DNA of 43,827 nt from an uncultured Verrucomicrobiota bacterium. GTDB taxonomy: Bacteria; Verrucomicrobiota; Verrucomicrobiia; Verrucomicrobiales; Verrucomicrobiaceae. A program made the translations under genes and the position numbers. Location of the stretch: assembly GCA_903838675.1 (NCBI GenBank), contig CAILZI010000164.1, forward strand, positions 1 through 43,827, read 5' to 3'. This document shows positions 16,759 through 23,488 of the stretch, one piece after another (positions within the stretch are counted from its first letter, which is position 1; each line of letters opens with the position of its first letter). The notes beneath the pieces were generated by a model. It was not told the origin of the DNA. It searched no databases and worked only from the letters and a program-made list of their open reading frames with translations.

Positions 16759-18108
16759 ATGAATTTTATCCGTTATTGTCTGTTCCTCTTCACGTTCACC
16801 TCGGCGCTTGCTGCCGATGCGTCGCGCCCCAACTTCCTCATCATCTACGCCGACGACCTCGGCTATGGCGATGTCTCCACCTACCATCCGTCGGACTGCC
16901 ACACGCCGAACATCGACAAGCTCGCTGCGGAGGGCATGCTCTTCCAAAACATGCGCGCCAACTGCACGGTGTGCTCGCCTTCGCGGGCTGCGCTGCTCAC
17001 GGGGCGCTTTCCAGATCGCGTGGGCGTTCCGGGAGTTATTCGCACGAATGCGGATGACTCATGGGGTTACCTCGCGCCGGGCATTCCGACGATTGGCAAT
17101 GAGCTGAAGAAGGTCGGCTACCACACGGCGGTGATCGGCAAATGGCATCTCGGTCTCGACTCTCCGAACACGCCGAATGAGCGCGGCTTCGATCTCTTCC
17201 ACGGCTTCCTCGGCGACATGATGGACAGCTACACCACGCATCTGCGCCAGGGGCACAACTACATGCGCCGCAATGCGGAGGTCATCGACCCGCAGGGCCA
17301 TGCCACGGACATCTTCGCCGGCTGGGCGGCGGATTATTTCCGTGAGCGCGCCAAGGAGAAGCAGCCCTTCTTCCTCTACCTCGCCTTCAATGCACCGCAC
17401 TTCCCCATCGAGCCGCCGGAGGAATGGGTGGCCAAGGTGAAAGCGCGTGCACCACAGCTCGATGACAAGCGCGCACACAATGCCGCACTCGTGGAACATC
17501 TGGATGATCGCATCGGCCAGCTGCTGGCCGTGTTAAAAGAAACCGGTCTCGATCAAAACACCGTCGTCGCCTTCGGTTCTGACAACGGCGGCTCCCTTCC
17601 GCACTCGCAGAACAACGACCCCTGGCGCGATGGCAAGACCAGCCACTACGATGGCGGCCTGCGCGTGCCCTTCATGGTGCGCTGGCCCGGCCACATCAAG
17701 GCAGGCTCAAGCAGCGATTACGCTGGCCTGAACTTCGACCTCTTCCCCACCTTCCTCGAACTCGCAGGTGCCAAGCCTTCATCCGAAATCGATGCCATCA
17801 GCCTCGTCCCCATTCTCAATGGCGGTACCATCGATAAACCGCGAGATCTCTACTTCGTCCGCCGCGAAGGCGGCGCAGCCTACGGCGGCAAGAGCTACGA
17901 GGCGCTCATCCGTGGCGACTGGAAGCTCATGCAAAACTCTCCTTACAGCCCGCTGGAACTCTACAACCTCAAGAACGATCCGCAGGAGAAGACCAACCTC
18001 GTGGGCAAGGCACCGAAGGTCTTCAAAGAGCTGTCCGATGCCCTGCGCACCCACGTGCAGATTGGCGGCGCCACACCCTGGCAGAAACCTGAAGAGCACG
18101 CGCCATGA
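16759..18108 (+). CDS. Secreted arylsulfatase A-like sulfatase, CSPSR
   Basis: A 449-residue protein with a signal peptide (MNFIRYCLFLFTFTSALA). YADDLGYGD (30-38) gives the first metal pair; CSPSR is at 72-76 in CTVCSPSRAALLTGRFPDRVGV. VIGKWHLGLD, GSDNGGSLPHS and ALIRGDWKLMQNSPYSPLELYNLKNDP are all classical arylsulfatase A-like motifs. Hydrolyses sulfate esters after Cys72 modification. It ends EEHAP at TGA 18106. Reading on in frame past this TGA and a TAG six codons later gives a very basic tail (KKSYKKRGRKK), similar to the Lys-rich tails of the first and third sulfatases, so the present stop may truncate an older C-terminus. Confidence 0.93.
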   Translation: MNFIRYCLFLFTFTSALAADASRPNFLIIYADDLGYGDVSTYHPSDCHTPNIDKLAAEGMLFQNMRANCTVCSPSRAALLTGRFPDRVGVPGVIRTNADDSWGYLAPGIPTIGNELKKVGYHTAVIGKWHLGLDSPNTPNERGFDLFHGFLGDMMDSYTTHLRQGHNYMRRNAEVIDPQGHATDIFAGWAADYFRERAKEKQPFFLYLAFNAPHFPIEPPEEWVAKVKARAPQLDDKRAHNAALVEHLDDRIGQLLAVLKETGLDQNTVVAFGSDNGGSLPHSQNNDPWRDGKTSHYDGGLRVPFMVRWPGHIKAGSSSDYAGLNFDLFPTFLELAGAKPSSEIDAISLVPILNGGTIDKPRDLYFVRREGGAAYGGKSYEALIRGDWKLMQNSPYSPLELYNLKNDPQEKTNLVGKAPKVFKELSDALRTHVQIGGATPWQKPEEHAP

Positions 18109-18259
18109 GCCAAGGATAAAGCGTAGAAGAAGAGCTACAAGAAGCGAGGCAGGAAAAAGCAGCCCTCATTGTGTTTCGAGGCCGGAAAAAGTATTTTTCA
18201 GAGTCTTTGCAGAGTTGGATCACTTTTCGGTAATCCATACACAACGAACCACCACTGCT

Positions 18260-18601
18260 ATGAAACACTCCATTCTTGCCACCCTCCTCTTCGCCTGCCT
18301 GCTCTGTTCCGTAACTCAGGGCCAGCCTGCGCCGTCAGACCCCGGCGCCAAAGCGGCTCCTGAAATTCAGCTCACAGGCACACTTGAACAACGCATGTCC
18401 ATCGGCGGTGAAACCACCGGCTGGGCATTGCGCACCGGCGAAAAAAAGCGCGTGGAAGTGCTCCTGCCGCCGGAGGCGTTCGCATGGATCCAAGACGGCA
18501 TGGCCGTGTCCGTGAGCGGCGCCTATGGCACGAAGCATTTTCTGGAGCGCGGCGATGTGCCGGTCTTCATCGTGAAGAAAATCAGCCAGGTGGTGAAATG
18601 A
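18260..18601 (+). CDS. Small secreted protein of unknown function
   Basis: A 113-residue protein starting MKHSILATLLFACLLCSVTQG, a clear signal peptide with a possible lipobox-like Cys region (FACLLCS) that is not well placed for a lipoprotein. The mature chain (APEIQLTGTLEQRMSIGGETTGWALRTGEKKRVEVLLP...) looks like a small OB- or beta-barrel-like fold: GTL start, alternating strands, then VSVSGAYGTKHFLERGDVPVFIVKKI. Its layout of 'cost of including a term' strands resembles small periplasmic OB-fold proteins, but this is only an impression. Upstream 150 bases hold no gene apart from the relict sulfatase tail. Confidence 0.7.
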   Translation: MKHSILATLLFACLLCSVTQGQPAPSDPGAKAAPEIQLTGTLEQRMSIGGETTGWALRTGEKKRVEVLLPPEAFAWIQDGMAVSVSGAYGTKHFLERGDVPVFIVKKISQVVK

Positions 18602-18675
18602 TCCACCTGAGGTATGTTTGAATCTGCTGCTGCGTGTGTCGCAGCCCTCTTCTGAACCTCACCCCGCCGCACCCG

Positions 18676-20238
18676 ATGTCCTCGAAGAAATGGCAGATCA
18701 AGTGCCCGAAGTGCCAGCGCTCCACGCTGCTTCATGCAGACGAACTCGGTGCGCGGCACATGCTCGCCACCATGTCCGCGCTGAAGGATCCGGCCAATGC
18801 GCGGCGCACGCTGGAAGATTACACCATCGCCTGTCCGCGCTGCGAGGCTCTGATACCCTTTGAGCCCCGCAGCAACTACCGCCGGCGCAAGGCGCTCGCA
18901 GTCAGCCGGCGCATCGAACGGCTGGTTTCGGAGCTGGCAAGCCTCACGGGCAGCGAGCGCGAACTTCAAGCGATGGCCGGCCAGCTGGCCGCGGCTGTCC
19001 TGGAGATGCTCGAGACGGACATGCCGCTCGAAACGCTCTTCGACAGCGAAGACAAGGTGCTCTCGGTTTTTGCCGATGAAGTCCGCAAAACCAACGCCGA
19101 GCCGAAGCGGCACCGCGCGTGGCGCTGGCTGCAGGAGACTCTTGCCATCGCCTGCTCCGGCATCGGCGAGCGCGATGATCTGCCAGCAGCGCCAGTCGAT
19201 GAAGTGGAGGAAAAGCGGGAGGCCCTGCTGCGCTCTCTCAATGAGCTTCAAAAGGAGCAGCGCCCGCAGGCAGCTGCGGCCGCTGCTCGGCCAGCTCCTG
19301 CTCCCGAACGCTCCGCACCTGCGGCAAAGGCACAGGCCAGCCTGCGCTTTCAATTCAAACAGGCGCATGACAACAGTGTGGAAGCCGTGGCGATCTCACG
19401 TGATGGCCGCATCGGGCTCTCCGTGGGTTGGAACCCTTTAGTGCGCGTCTGGAATCTGGAGACCGGCAAGGAAATGCTGCGCTTGAAAGCGGGAGGCAAT
19501 TTTCTCACCTCCGTGATTTTCCTGGGCGTTGAAACACGCGTGGCCGCTGCGGGCAGCGGTGGTGAGGTGTGGATTTGGGACCTCGCCAGCGGCCGCGTGG
19601 TGCATTGCCTGCGCAAGCATTCCTTCACCGTCCACAGCCTCGCGGCATCGGCTGACGGACGACTGTTGATCTCCGGCAGCGGCGACGGCACCGCCCGGCT
19701 GTGGGACACAGTCAAAGGATCGCAGGTGCGGAAGTTCGGCGGCTTCTTTGGCGGCACACACAATGGGCCTGTGATGGCGGTGGCGCTGTCCCCTGATGGC
19801 GCGTGGGCGCTCACGGGTGGCGGAGATCATGCAGACACGGTCAACGTCTGGGATAACAGCAATGGGCAGATGGCCAAAACGGCCCACTTTCCAGCACGGG
19901 CGATCTTGTCCGTCGCCTTTATGTCCGAGCGCTGGAAGGCCCTCGTGCAGTCGGGATCCAAGCTGCACGTTTTGGATGTCACGGAAGGCAAGATCTTCGG
20001 CAGCGTGGCCGACGCCGACGGGGATTACTTCAACCTGTTTCATCTCGCTGCAGGCGGAACTGGCGCGGAAGTTTGTGTCATCGAAGTAGGTGCCGATGCC
20101 AGACACTGCATCCGCCAGCGGCTGCGCGGCCACGAGCAGGGCCAGTCGGTCAAAGCCTGCGCCATCACACCCTCCGGGAGACGTGTCATCAGCGGAGGAT
20201 ATGACTGCTCCGTGGTGGTTTGGGACACCGGTCTTTGA
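18676..20238 (+). CDS. Zinc-ribbon plus WD40-repeat protein
   Basis: 520 residues from ATG 18676 (MSSKKWQIKCPKC); earlier in-frame starts give unlikely leader sequence. No signal peptide. Two CxxC knuckles at Cys10/13 and Cys53/56 form a probable zinc ribbon. A helical, charged middle (about 75-200) and an Ala/Pro linker (QAAAAAARPAPAPERSAP) follow. From about 210 to the end come WD40 repeats (NSVEAVAISRDGRIGLSVGWNPLVRVWNL, FTVHSLAASADGRLLISGSGDGTARLWD, GPVMAVALSPDGAWALTGGGDHADTVNVWD, SVKACAITPSGRRVISGGYDCSVVVWD), enough for one propeller. It is probably a cytoplasmic interaction scaffold; its partner is unknown. Confidence 0.85.
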   Translation: MSSKKWQIKCPKCQRSTLLHADELGARHMLATMSALKDPANARRTLEDYTIACPRCEALIPFEPRSNYRRRKALAVSRRIERLVSELASLTGSERELQAMAGQLAAAVLEMLETDMPLETLFDSEDKVLSVFADEVRKTNAEPKRHRAWRWLQETLAIACSGIGERDDLPAAPVDEVEEKREALLRSLNELQKEQRPQAAAAAARPAPAPERSAPAAKAQASLRFQFKQAHDNSVEAVAISRDGRIGLSVGWNPLVRVWNLETGKEMLRLKAGGNFLTSVIFLGVETRVAAAGSGGEVWIWDLASGRVVHCLRKHSFTVHSLAASADGRLLISGSGDGTARLWDTVKGSQVRKFGGFFGGTHNGPVMAVALSPDGAWALTGGGDHADTVNVWDNSNGQMAKTAHFPARAILSVAFMSERWKALVQSGSKLHVLDVTEGKIFGSVADADGDYFNLFHLAAGGTGAEVCVIEVGADARHCIRQRLRGHEQGQSVKACAITPSGRRVISGGYDCSVVVWDTGL

Positions 20239-20412
20239 TGGCCTCAATGGCCCGGCATGCCCAGTGCGGCCACACCCAGGCTGCCGGACAGATGGCCGCA
20301 TGACGCAAATGGACAAAGGGCCACTTGATGCTAAAAACTGTCATCGCATCGAGTACTGATTTTCACGGCGGCCCAAAAGCAAGCCTCGTCCAAACCCTTC
20401 ACTGAGATAACC

Positions 20413-21309
20413 ATGGCCAACTCAATTCTGGAAAAGTCAGAGGAGTTCATCCGCGGTGTGGAGGAACGATTTCGGGAGCTCAACCGTGCCCTCACCGAGC
20501 AAGGGCTGGGAACGCTGATTGAACGGAACGGCAGGCCCATCACGAGTCTTCGCCCGTCGGAGCTGCTGGCCTTTCACACGCTGACGGCCCAGATGGCCCA
20601 GCAGAAAGACAAGCCAACTTACGATATCGCGATCGAACTGGAGGAGGACGCGCGGAAAAGCGTCTTTATCTTCTTTGTGCTGCTGCCGATTTTTCGCGCG
20701 ATCACCAGCGGCAGCATGATCTACGTCGCCGTGGATGACATGCACGGACCCAAGCTGGAGTGCATGAATTATTTCATTCGGGATCAGGTGGAGTTCGTCG
20801 AGCTGCTCACCCTTACCCGGGCCGTCGATCTCGCCCGGGTGCAGGCTATGTTCAAGGGACACGTCTTGCTGGTGGATACGCAGACCGACTTTGCCATCCC
20901 GAAGCCCGGCGATCCCAACATCGACTACTCTTATTTTGAGGACAAAAGGTCCAAGCTGATGTGGACGTTCAACGGCATCCTCGGAAGGAGCGGCTACCAC
21001 AAGATCGTCATCTTTCAAAAAGGGACCAAGAGCCTGGTCCCGTATCCGATGCAGTTTCCCAAGCCTTCCAACTGCTTCATCGCCACGGCCGCATGTGCGA
21101 CGCCGGACGCCTGGGAGGTCGGCGCATTGCGTGCTTTTCGCGATGAGACTCTGCTTCGGTCCTTGTGGGGGCGGCTGTTCAACCGCTGCTACTGTCATCT
21201 CTCCCCGCCGCTGGCCCGTTGGATTGAGAATTCGCGGAGCAGGCAGCAGCTCGTCCGGCGTTGCTTTGTGACGCCTCTGGCACGTGCCATCGCCAGGCTT
21301 CGACGCTAG
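20413..21309 (+). CDS. CFI-box C-terminal domain protein
   Basis: A 298-residue protein. The N-terminal two thirds are helical and then mixed, with a hydrophobic segment at about 78-100 (FIFFVLLPIFRAITSGSMIYVAV). The last 78 residues, from about 221, begin with CFIATAACATPDAWEVGALRAFRDETLL and continue LSPPLARWIE...LVRRCFVTPLARAIARL. This is the CFI-box C-terminal domain (C-F-I-A-T-A-A followed by LRxFRD and LSPP), known across bacteria but without an assigned function. No signal peptide. It is 174 bases after the WD40 gene; that gap shows no other feature I can support. Confidence 0.8.
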   Translation: MANSILEKSEEFIRGVEERFRELNRALTEQGLGTLIERNGRPITSLRPSELLAFHTLTAQMAQQKDKPTYDIAIELEEDARKSVFIFFVLLPIFRAITSGSMIYVAVDDMHGPKLECMNYFIRDQVEFVELLTLTRAVDLARVQAMFKGHVLLVDTQTDFAIPKPGDPNIDYSYFEDKRSKLMWTFNGILGRSGYHKIVIFQKGTKSLVPYPMQFPKPSNCFIATAACATPDAWEVGALRAFRDETLLRSLWGRLFNRCYCHLSPPLARWIENSRSRQQLVRRCFVTPLARAIARLRR

Positions 21310-21642
21310 GCCGTTCGAGCGTCCATGCCGCGAAGGCAAGGGTTCATGCCCAGGGCATGCCGGTTCTGTTGCTTGGAATGTTATGACATATTAGAACATA
21401 ATAGGCGTGGGGCAGGATCTTGCCTGGCTTGAGCTTGAGGCACACGTTGTTGGGTTCGCTTGTGGGATCAGAATGCCCTGACGGCGGCGCTTTTCCGTAC
21501 CGTTTCCGGTGAATAGGAACACGGCGCGAAAAAAATATTACGGTCTCACGCAGAGTTGGGGCGCGGATGGGTAAACCAGTAGCAGAGAGGCAAATCTGCC
21601 GATCAAACTTAACCAACAATAGACAAACAACATCCGCATCCC
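21310..21642. other. Gene-free stretch upstream of the small-peptide cluster
   Basis: This 333-base gap has no convincing coding sequence; a minus-strand frame of 91 codons shows no domain or signal. It contains an AT-rich patch (21378-21402) with TTATG...CATAA as a small dyad, and a run of seven A before TATTAC at about 21530-21543, in contrast to the GC-rich surroundings. From 21623 the leader of the first mini-peptide gene begins, which is repeated before the second. It is the likely promoter region of the peptide cluster; no exact -35/-10 pair is claimed. Confidence 0.4.
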
Positions 21643-21914
21643 ATGAAAACGAAACTCATCAAAACCGTCCTCTTCCTGATCGCCGTCACCTCCATCACCG
21701 GAGCCCGGGCTGACGAATCGCTGGCCCAACGCATCAAGGAGGTCTTCCAAGAACCCCGCAACACCCATGCGCCAACCTCCGTGGCCGCCGTCCGTGGCTG
21801 ATCGGCTTCTCCCCATGACGCAATTCAAACTCACCCAATAAATCACAAACAACATCCGCATCCCATGAAAACGAAACTTATCAAAACCGTCCTCTTCCTT
21901 GTCGCCGTCACCTC
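21623..21914 (+). repeat. Tandem 222-base duplication carrying the mini-peptide leader and start
   Basis: The 34 bases at 21623-21656 recur identically at 21845-21878, covering the leader (ACAAACAACATCCGCATCCC) and the first codons. Similarity continues through the signal-peptide coding region to about 21690/21912, with scattered silent changes. The repeated leader probably carries the translation start context, and perhaps an RNA signal, for both copies. Confidence 0.8.
21643..21801 (+). CDS. Secreted mini-peptide, copy 1 (52 residues, ends AAVRG)
   Basis: Starts MKTKLIKTVLFLIAVTSITGARA, a compact signal peptide; predicted mature peptide DESLAQRIKEVFQEPRNTH... of about 29 residues ending SVAAVRG. 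The mature part starts with an amphipathic helix (LAQRIKEVF) and ends in a conserved hydrophobic stretch plus Arg-Gly. A second, related gene follows at a spacing of exactly 222 bases, with an identical leader and signal-peptide start, so the two arose by tandem duplication. Signal and tail are conserved while the middle (NTHAPTS) varies, which supports real coding. Function unknown: secreted signal, structural peptide or bacteriocin-like product are all possible. Confidence 0.72.
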   Translation: MKTKLIKTVLFLIAVTSITGARADESLAQRIKEVFQEPRNTHAPTSVAAVRG

Positions 21915-22020
21915 CATCACCGGGGCCCGCGCCGATGAATCCATCGTCGAACGCATCAAGGACGTCTTCAAAGAACCCCACGTTGCAAGACCCACCGCAG
22001 TCGCCGCTGTGCGTGGCTAA
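21865..22020 (+). CDS. Secreted mini-peptide, copy 2 (51 residues, ends AAVRG)
   Basis: Starts MKTKLIKTVLFLVAVTSITGARA with mature DESIVERIKDVFKEPHVARP...TAVAAVRG. Against copy 1 the signal peptide differs at one residue, the helix is conservatively changed (SLAQRIKEVFQ to SIVERIKDVFK), the linker is one residue shorter, and the C-terminus VAAVRG is identical. Many third-codon changes (for example CTC/CTT, GGA/GGG, GAC/GAT) with few amino-acid changes indicate selection on protein. It ends in TAA 22018-22020, and the next small secreted gene follows 39 bases later. Confidence 0.75.
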   Translation: MKTKLIKTVLFLVAVTSITGARADESIVERIKDVFKEPHVARPTAVAAVRG

Positions 22021-22059
22021 CACCCCTCACATCCATCCACCCTTCACCCAATCCATCCC

Positions 22060-22389
22060 ATGAAAACATCACTTCTTCATCTCTGCCTCATCGCCACGGC
22101 CTTTGCAGGCGCCCATGCAGATACGCTGCGCACGCTGCCCGTCTGCCCGCCCGATCTTCCTGACATGCCCCGGCCCATCCGTCCCTGCACCCCGCTGCCA
22201 CCGACAGCGGACCCCTGGGACCAGGTCGTCTTCAACGACCGCGATGACGGCTGTTTCAGGCACCATCATCACCACCACTGCCACCGGTGGTGTGACCTTA
22301 CCGTCAACGGTCAGGACGACGGCTGCGTCAGGCAGCCGGGGAAACCCACCCGCCCGTCTCCCACCAGCACCACCCTGCTTCCGGCCTGA
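22060..22389 (+). CDS. Small secreted Pro/Cys-rich protein with a His6-Cys-His block
   Basis: A 109-residue protein, signal peptide MKTSLLHLCLIATAFAGAHA. The mature chain is Pro-rich (VCPPDLPDMPRPIRPCTPLPP) and then has two copies of a short unit, VVFNDRDDGCFR and LTVNGQDDGCVR, flanking HHHHHHCHRWC. Six Cys and nine His in under 90 residues point to metal binding or disulfide cross-linking. The His block is encoded by mixed CAT/CAC codons in native context, so it is not a cloning tag. Third of four consecutive small secreted genes. No family recognised. Confidence 0.65.
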   Translation: MKTSLLHLCLIATAFAGAHADTLRTLPVCPPDLPDMPRPIRPCTPLPPTADPWDQVVFNDRDDGCFRHHHHHHCHRWCDLTVNGQDDGCVRQPGKPTRPSPTSTTLLPA

Positions 22390-22413
22390 ACCACCCCCAC
22401 ATCTCTTCCCATC

Positions 22414-22659
22414 ATGAAAACATCCTTCCATCTCGCGCTTCTCCTGCTCGCCACCCTGAACGCTCCGCTCTCAGCAGCGGGTTCCGATGACAAGCTTGAT
22501 GCCGCCCAAAAACTGGTCGAGCGCATCAGCGAAGCGCAGCCTCCTCGCGAAACCGGCAGCGGGCGCACGCCGGAGCAGGCCATCAAGGAATACAAGGAGT
22601 CCGGCAGAGCGTCCGGCTACCACCTTGAGATCCACCCGGTGCCGCCGCCTGCTTTCTGA
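22414..22659 (+). CDS. Small secreted protein of unknown function (81 residues)
   Basis: Signal peptide MKTSFHLALLLLATLNAPLSAAG, followed by an acidic amphipathic helix (DDKLDAAQKLVERISEAQPPRE) and a second charged helix (TPEQAIKEYKESGR), ending GYHLEIHPVPPPAF. The helix resembles in style, not in sequence, the LAQRIKEVFQEP helix of the two mini-peptides. It is the last gene before a strong terminator at 22677, so the four small genes may form one transcript. Unknown function. Confidence 0.65.
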   Translation: MKTSFHLALLLLATLNAPLSAAGSDDKLDAAQKLVERISEAQPPRETGSGRTPEQAIKEYKESGRASGYHLEIHPVPPPAF

Positions 22660-22676
22660 GAGGCCGCGTCAAACAC

Positions 22677-22718
22677 AACGGCAAGCCCGGTTCCATGCGG
22701 GCTTGCCGTTTTCGTTTT
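22677..22718 (+). terminator. Strong Rho-independent terminator
   Basis: A perfect 13-base stem AACGGCAAGCCCG (22677-22689) and CGGGCTTGCCGTT (22698-22710) around an 8-base loop, followed by TTCGTTTT. It lies 18 bases after the stop of the fourth small secreted gene and 20 bases before the sigma factor start, so it separates the two transcription units; the stem may also reduce read-through into the sigma gene. Confidence 0.9.
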
Positions 22719-22737
22719 GCCTCGTAGCCTGCCGGGC

Positions 22738-23481
22738 ATGAGCAACGACGGCGAGATGTTTCCGCAAACGCGCTGGTCGCAGCTGGCGCGGCTGAAGGAC
22801 GGTGATGAAACCACCAAGAGCGAAGTGCTCGGCACGCTCTACCAGCTCTATCGCAAGCCGGTGCTGGCCTACCTCGCACGGCGCGGCTTCGGCCACGAAA
22901 AAGCCGAGGACCTGGTGCAGGATTTCTTCCTTCACTCCATGCAGCATCAGTTGTTTGAGAAGGCTGAAACCTCGCGCGGGCGCTTTCGCGGCCTGATGCT
23001 CTCCGCACTCCAGCACTACGCCGCCAATGCCCACCGGCATGATCAGGCGCAGCAGCGGAGACCTGCAGGTGGATTCATTTCAGCCGATGAGGTTCTGGAA
23101 GAAGGCGGCAGCGCTGCAGTGCTGGGCGTGGACCACAAGACTCCTGAAGATGCCTTCACCCAAACATGGGCCCGCATGCTGCTGGCACGCGTGGTGGACG
23201 CCCTGGACCGCGAATGCCAGGCCACCGGCAAGCAGACGCACTTCAACATTTTCAAACGCTTCATGCTCCTGCCCATTCTTGAAGGCGTCGCAGCACCTTC
23301 GCAGCGTGAGATGGCCGCCGAACTCGGACTCACCGAAAAAGAAGTGGCCAACCGCCTCGTCACCGCACGGCGTGCCTACCAGCGGCTGCTGCGCGAAGAG
23401 ATCGCCCAGTATGCCACGGACAGTGCCGAAGTGGACGCCGAGATCCGCGATCTCTTCGCCACGCTCTGCCGGCCCGCTTAA
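22738..23481 (+). CDS. ECF-type sigma factor
   Basis: 247 residues from ATG 22738 (MSNDGEMFPQTRWSQL); seven codons of open frame upstream overlap the terminator and are rejected. Region 2 is about 25-100 (LYQLYRKPVLAYLARRGFGHEKAEDLVQDFFL, matching the AEDLVQ sigma2 signature), followed by ETSRGRFRGLMLSALQHYAAN. Region 4 is about 175-230 with PSQREMAAELGLTEKEVANRLVTARRAYQRLLREEI, a helix-turn-helix. It would direct RNA polymerase to a small regulon. A Ser/Thr kinase starts 7 bases after its stop, the classical pairing of kinase-linked ECF groups in Planctomycetes and Verrucomicrobiota. No anti-sigma factor is visible. Confidence 0.9.
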   Translation: MSNDGEMFPQTRWSQLARLKDGDETTKSEVLGTLYQLYRKPVLAYLARRGFGHEKAEDLVQDFFLHSMQHQLFEKAETSRGRFRGLMLSALQHYAANAHRHDQAQQRRPAGGFISADEVLEEGGSAAVLGVDHKTPEDAFTQTWARMLLARVVDALDRECQATGKQTHFNIFKRFMLLPILEGVAAPSQREMAAELGLTEKEVANRLVTARRAYQRLLREEIAQYATDSAEVDAEIRDLFATLCRPA

Positions 23482-23488
23482 ATTCACC

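Noticed and set aside
21346..21360. CATGCCC-A-GGGCATG palindrome after the CFI-box gene
   Set aside because: A one-base loop cannot form a hairpin, there is no T-run, and short palindromes like this are common by chance in GC-rich DNA.
21344..21619. Minus-strand 91-codon frame before the mini-peptides
   Set aside because: No signal, domain or conserved start, and it runs across the AT-rich promoter-like region.
22261..22290. His6 run as vector or tag contamination
   Set aside because: Embedded in a native reading frame with a signal peptide, mixed CAT/CAC codons and flanking repeats; no tag linker or vector sequence.
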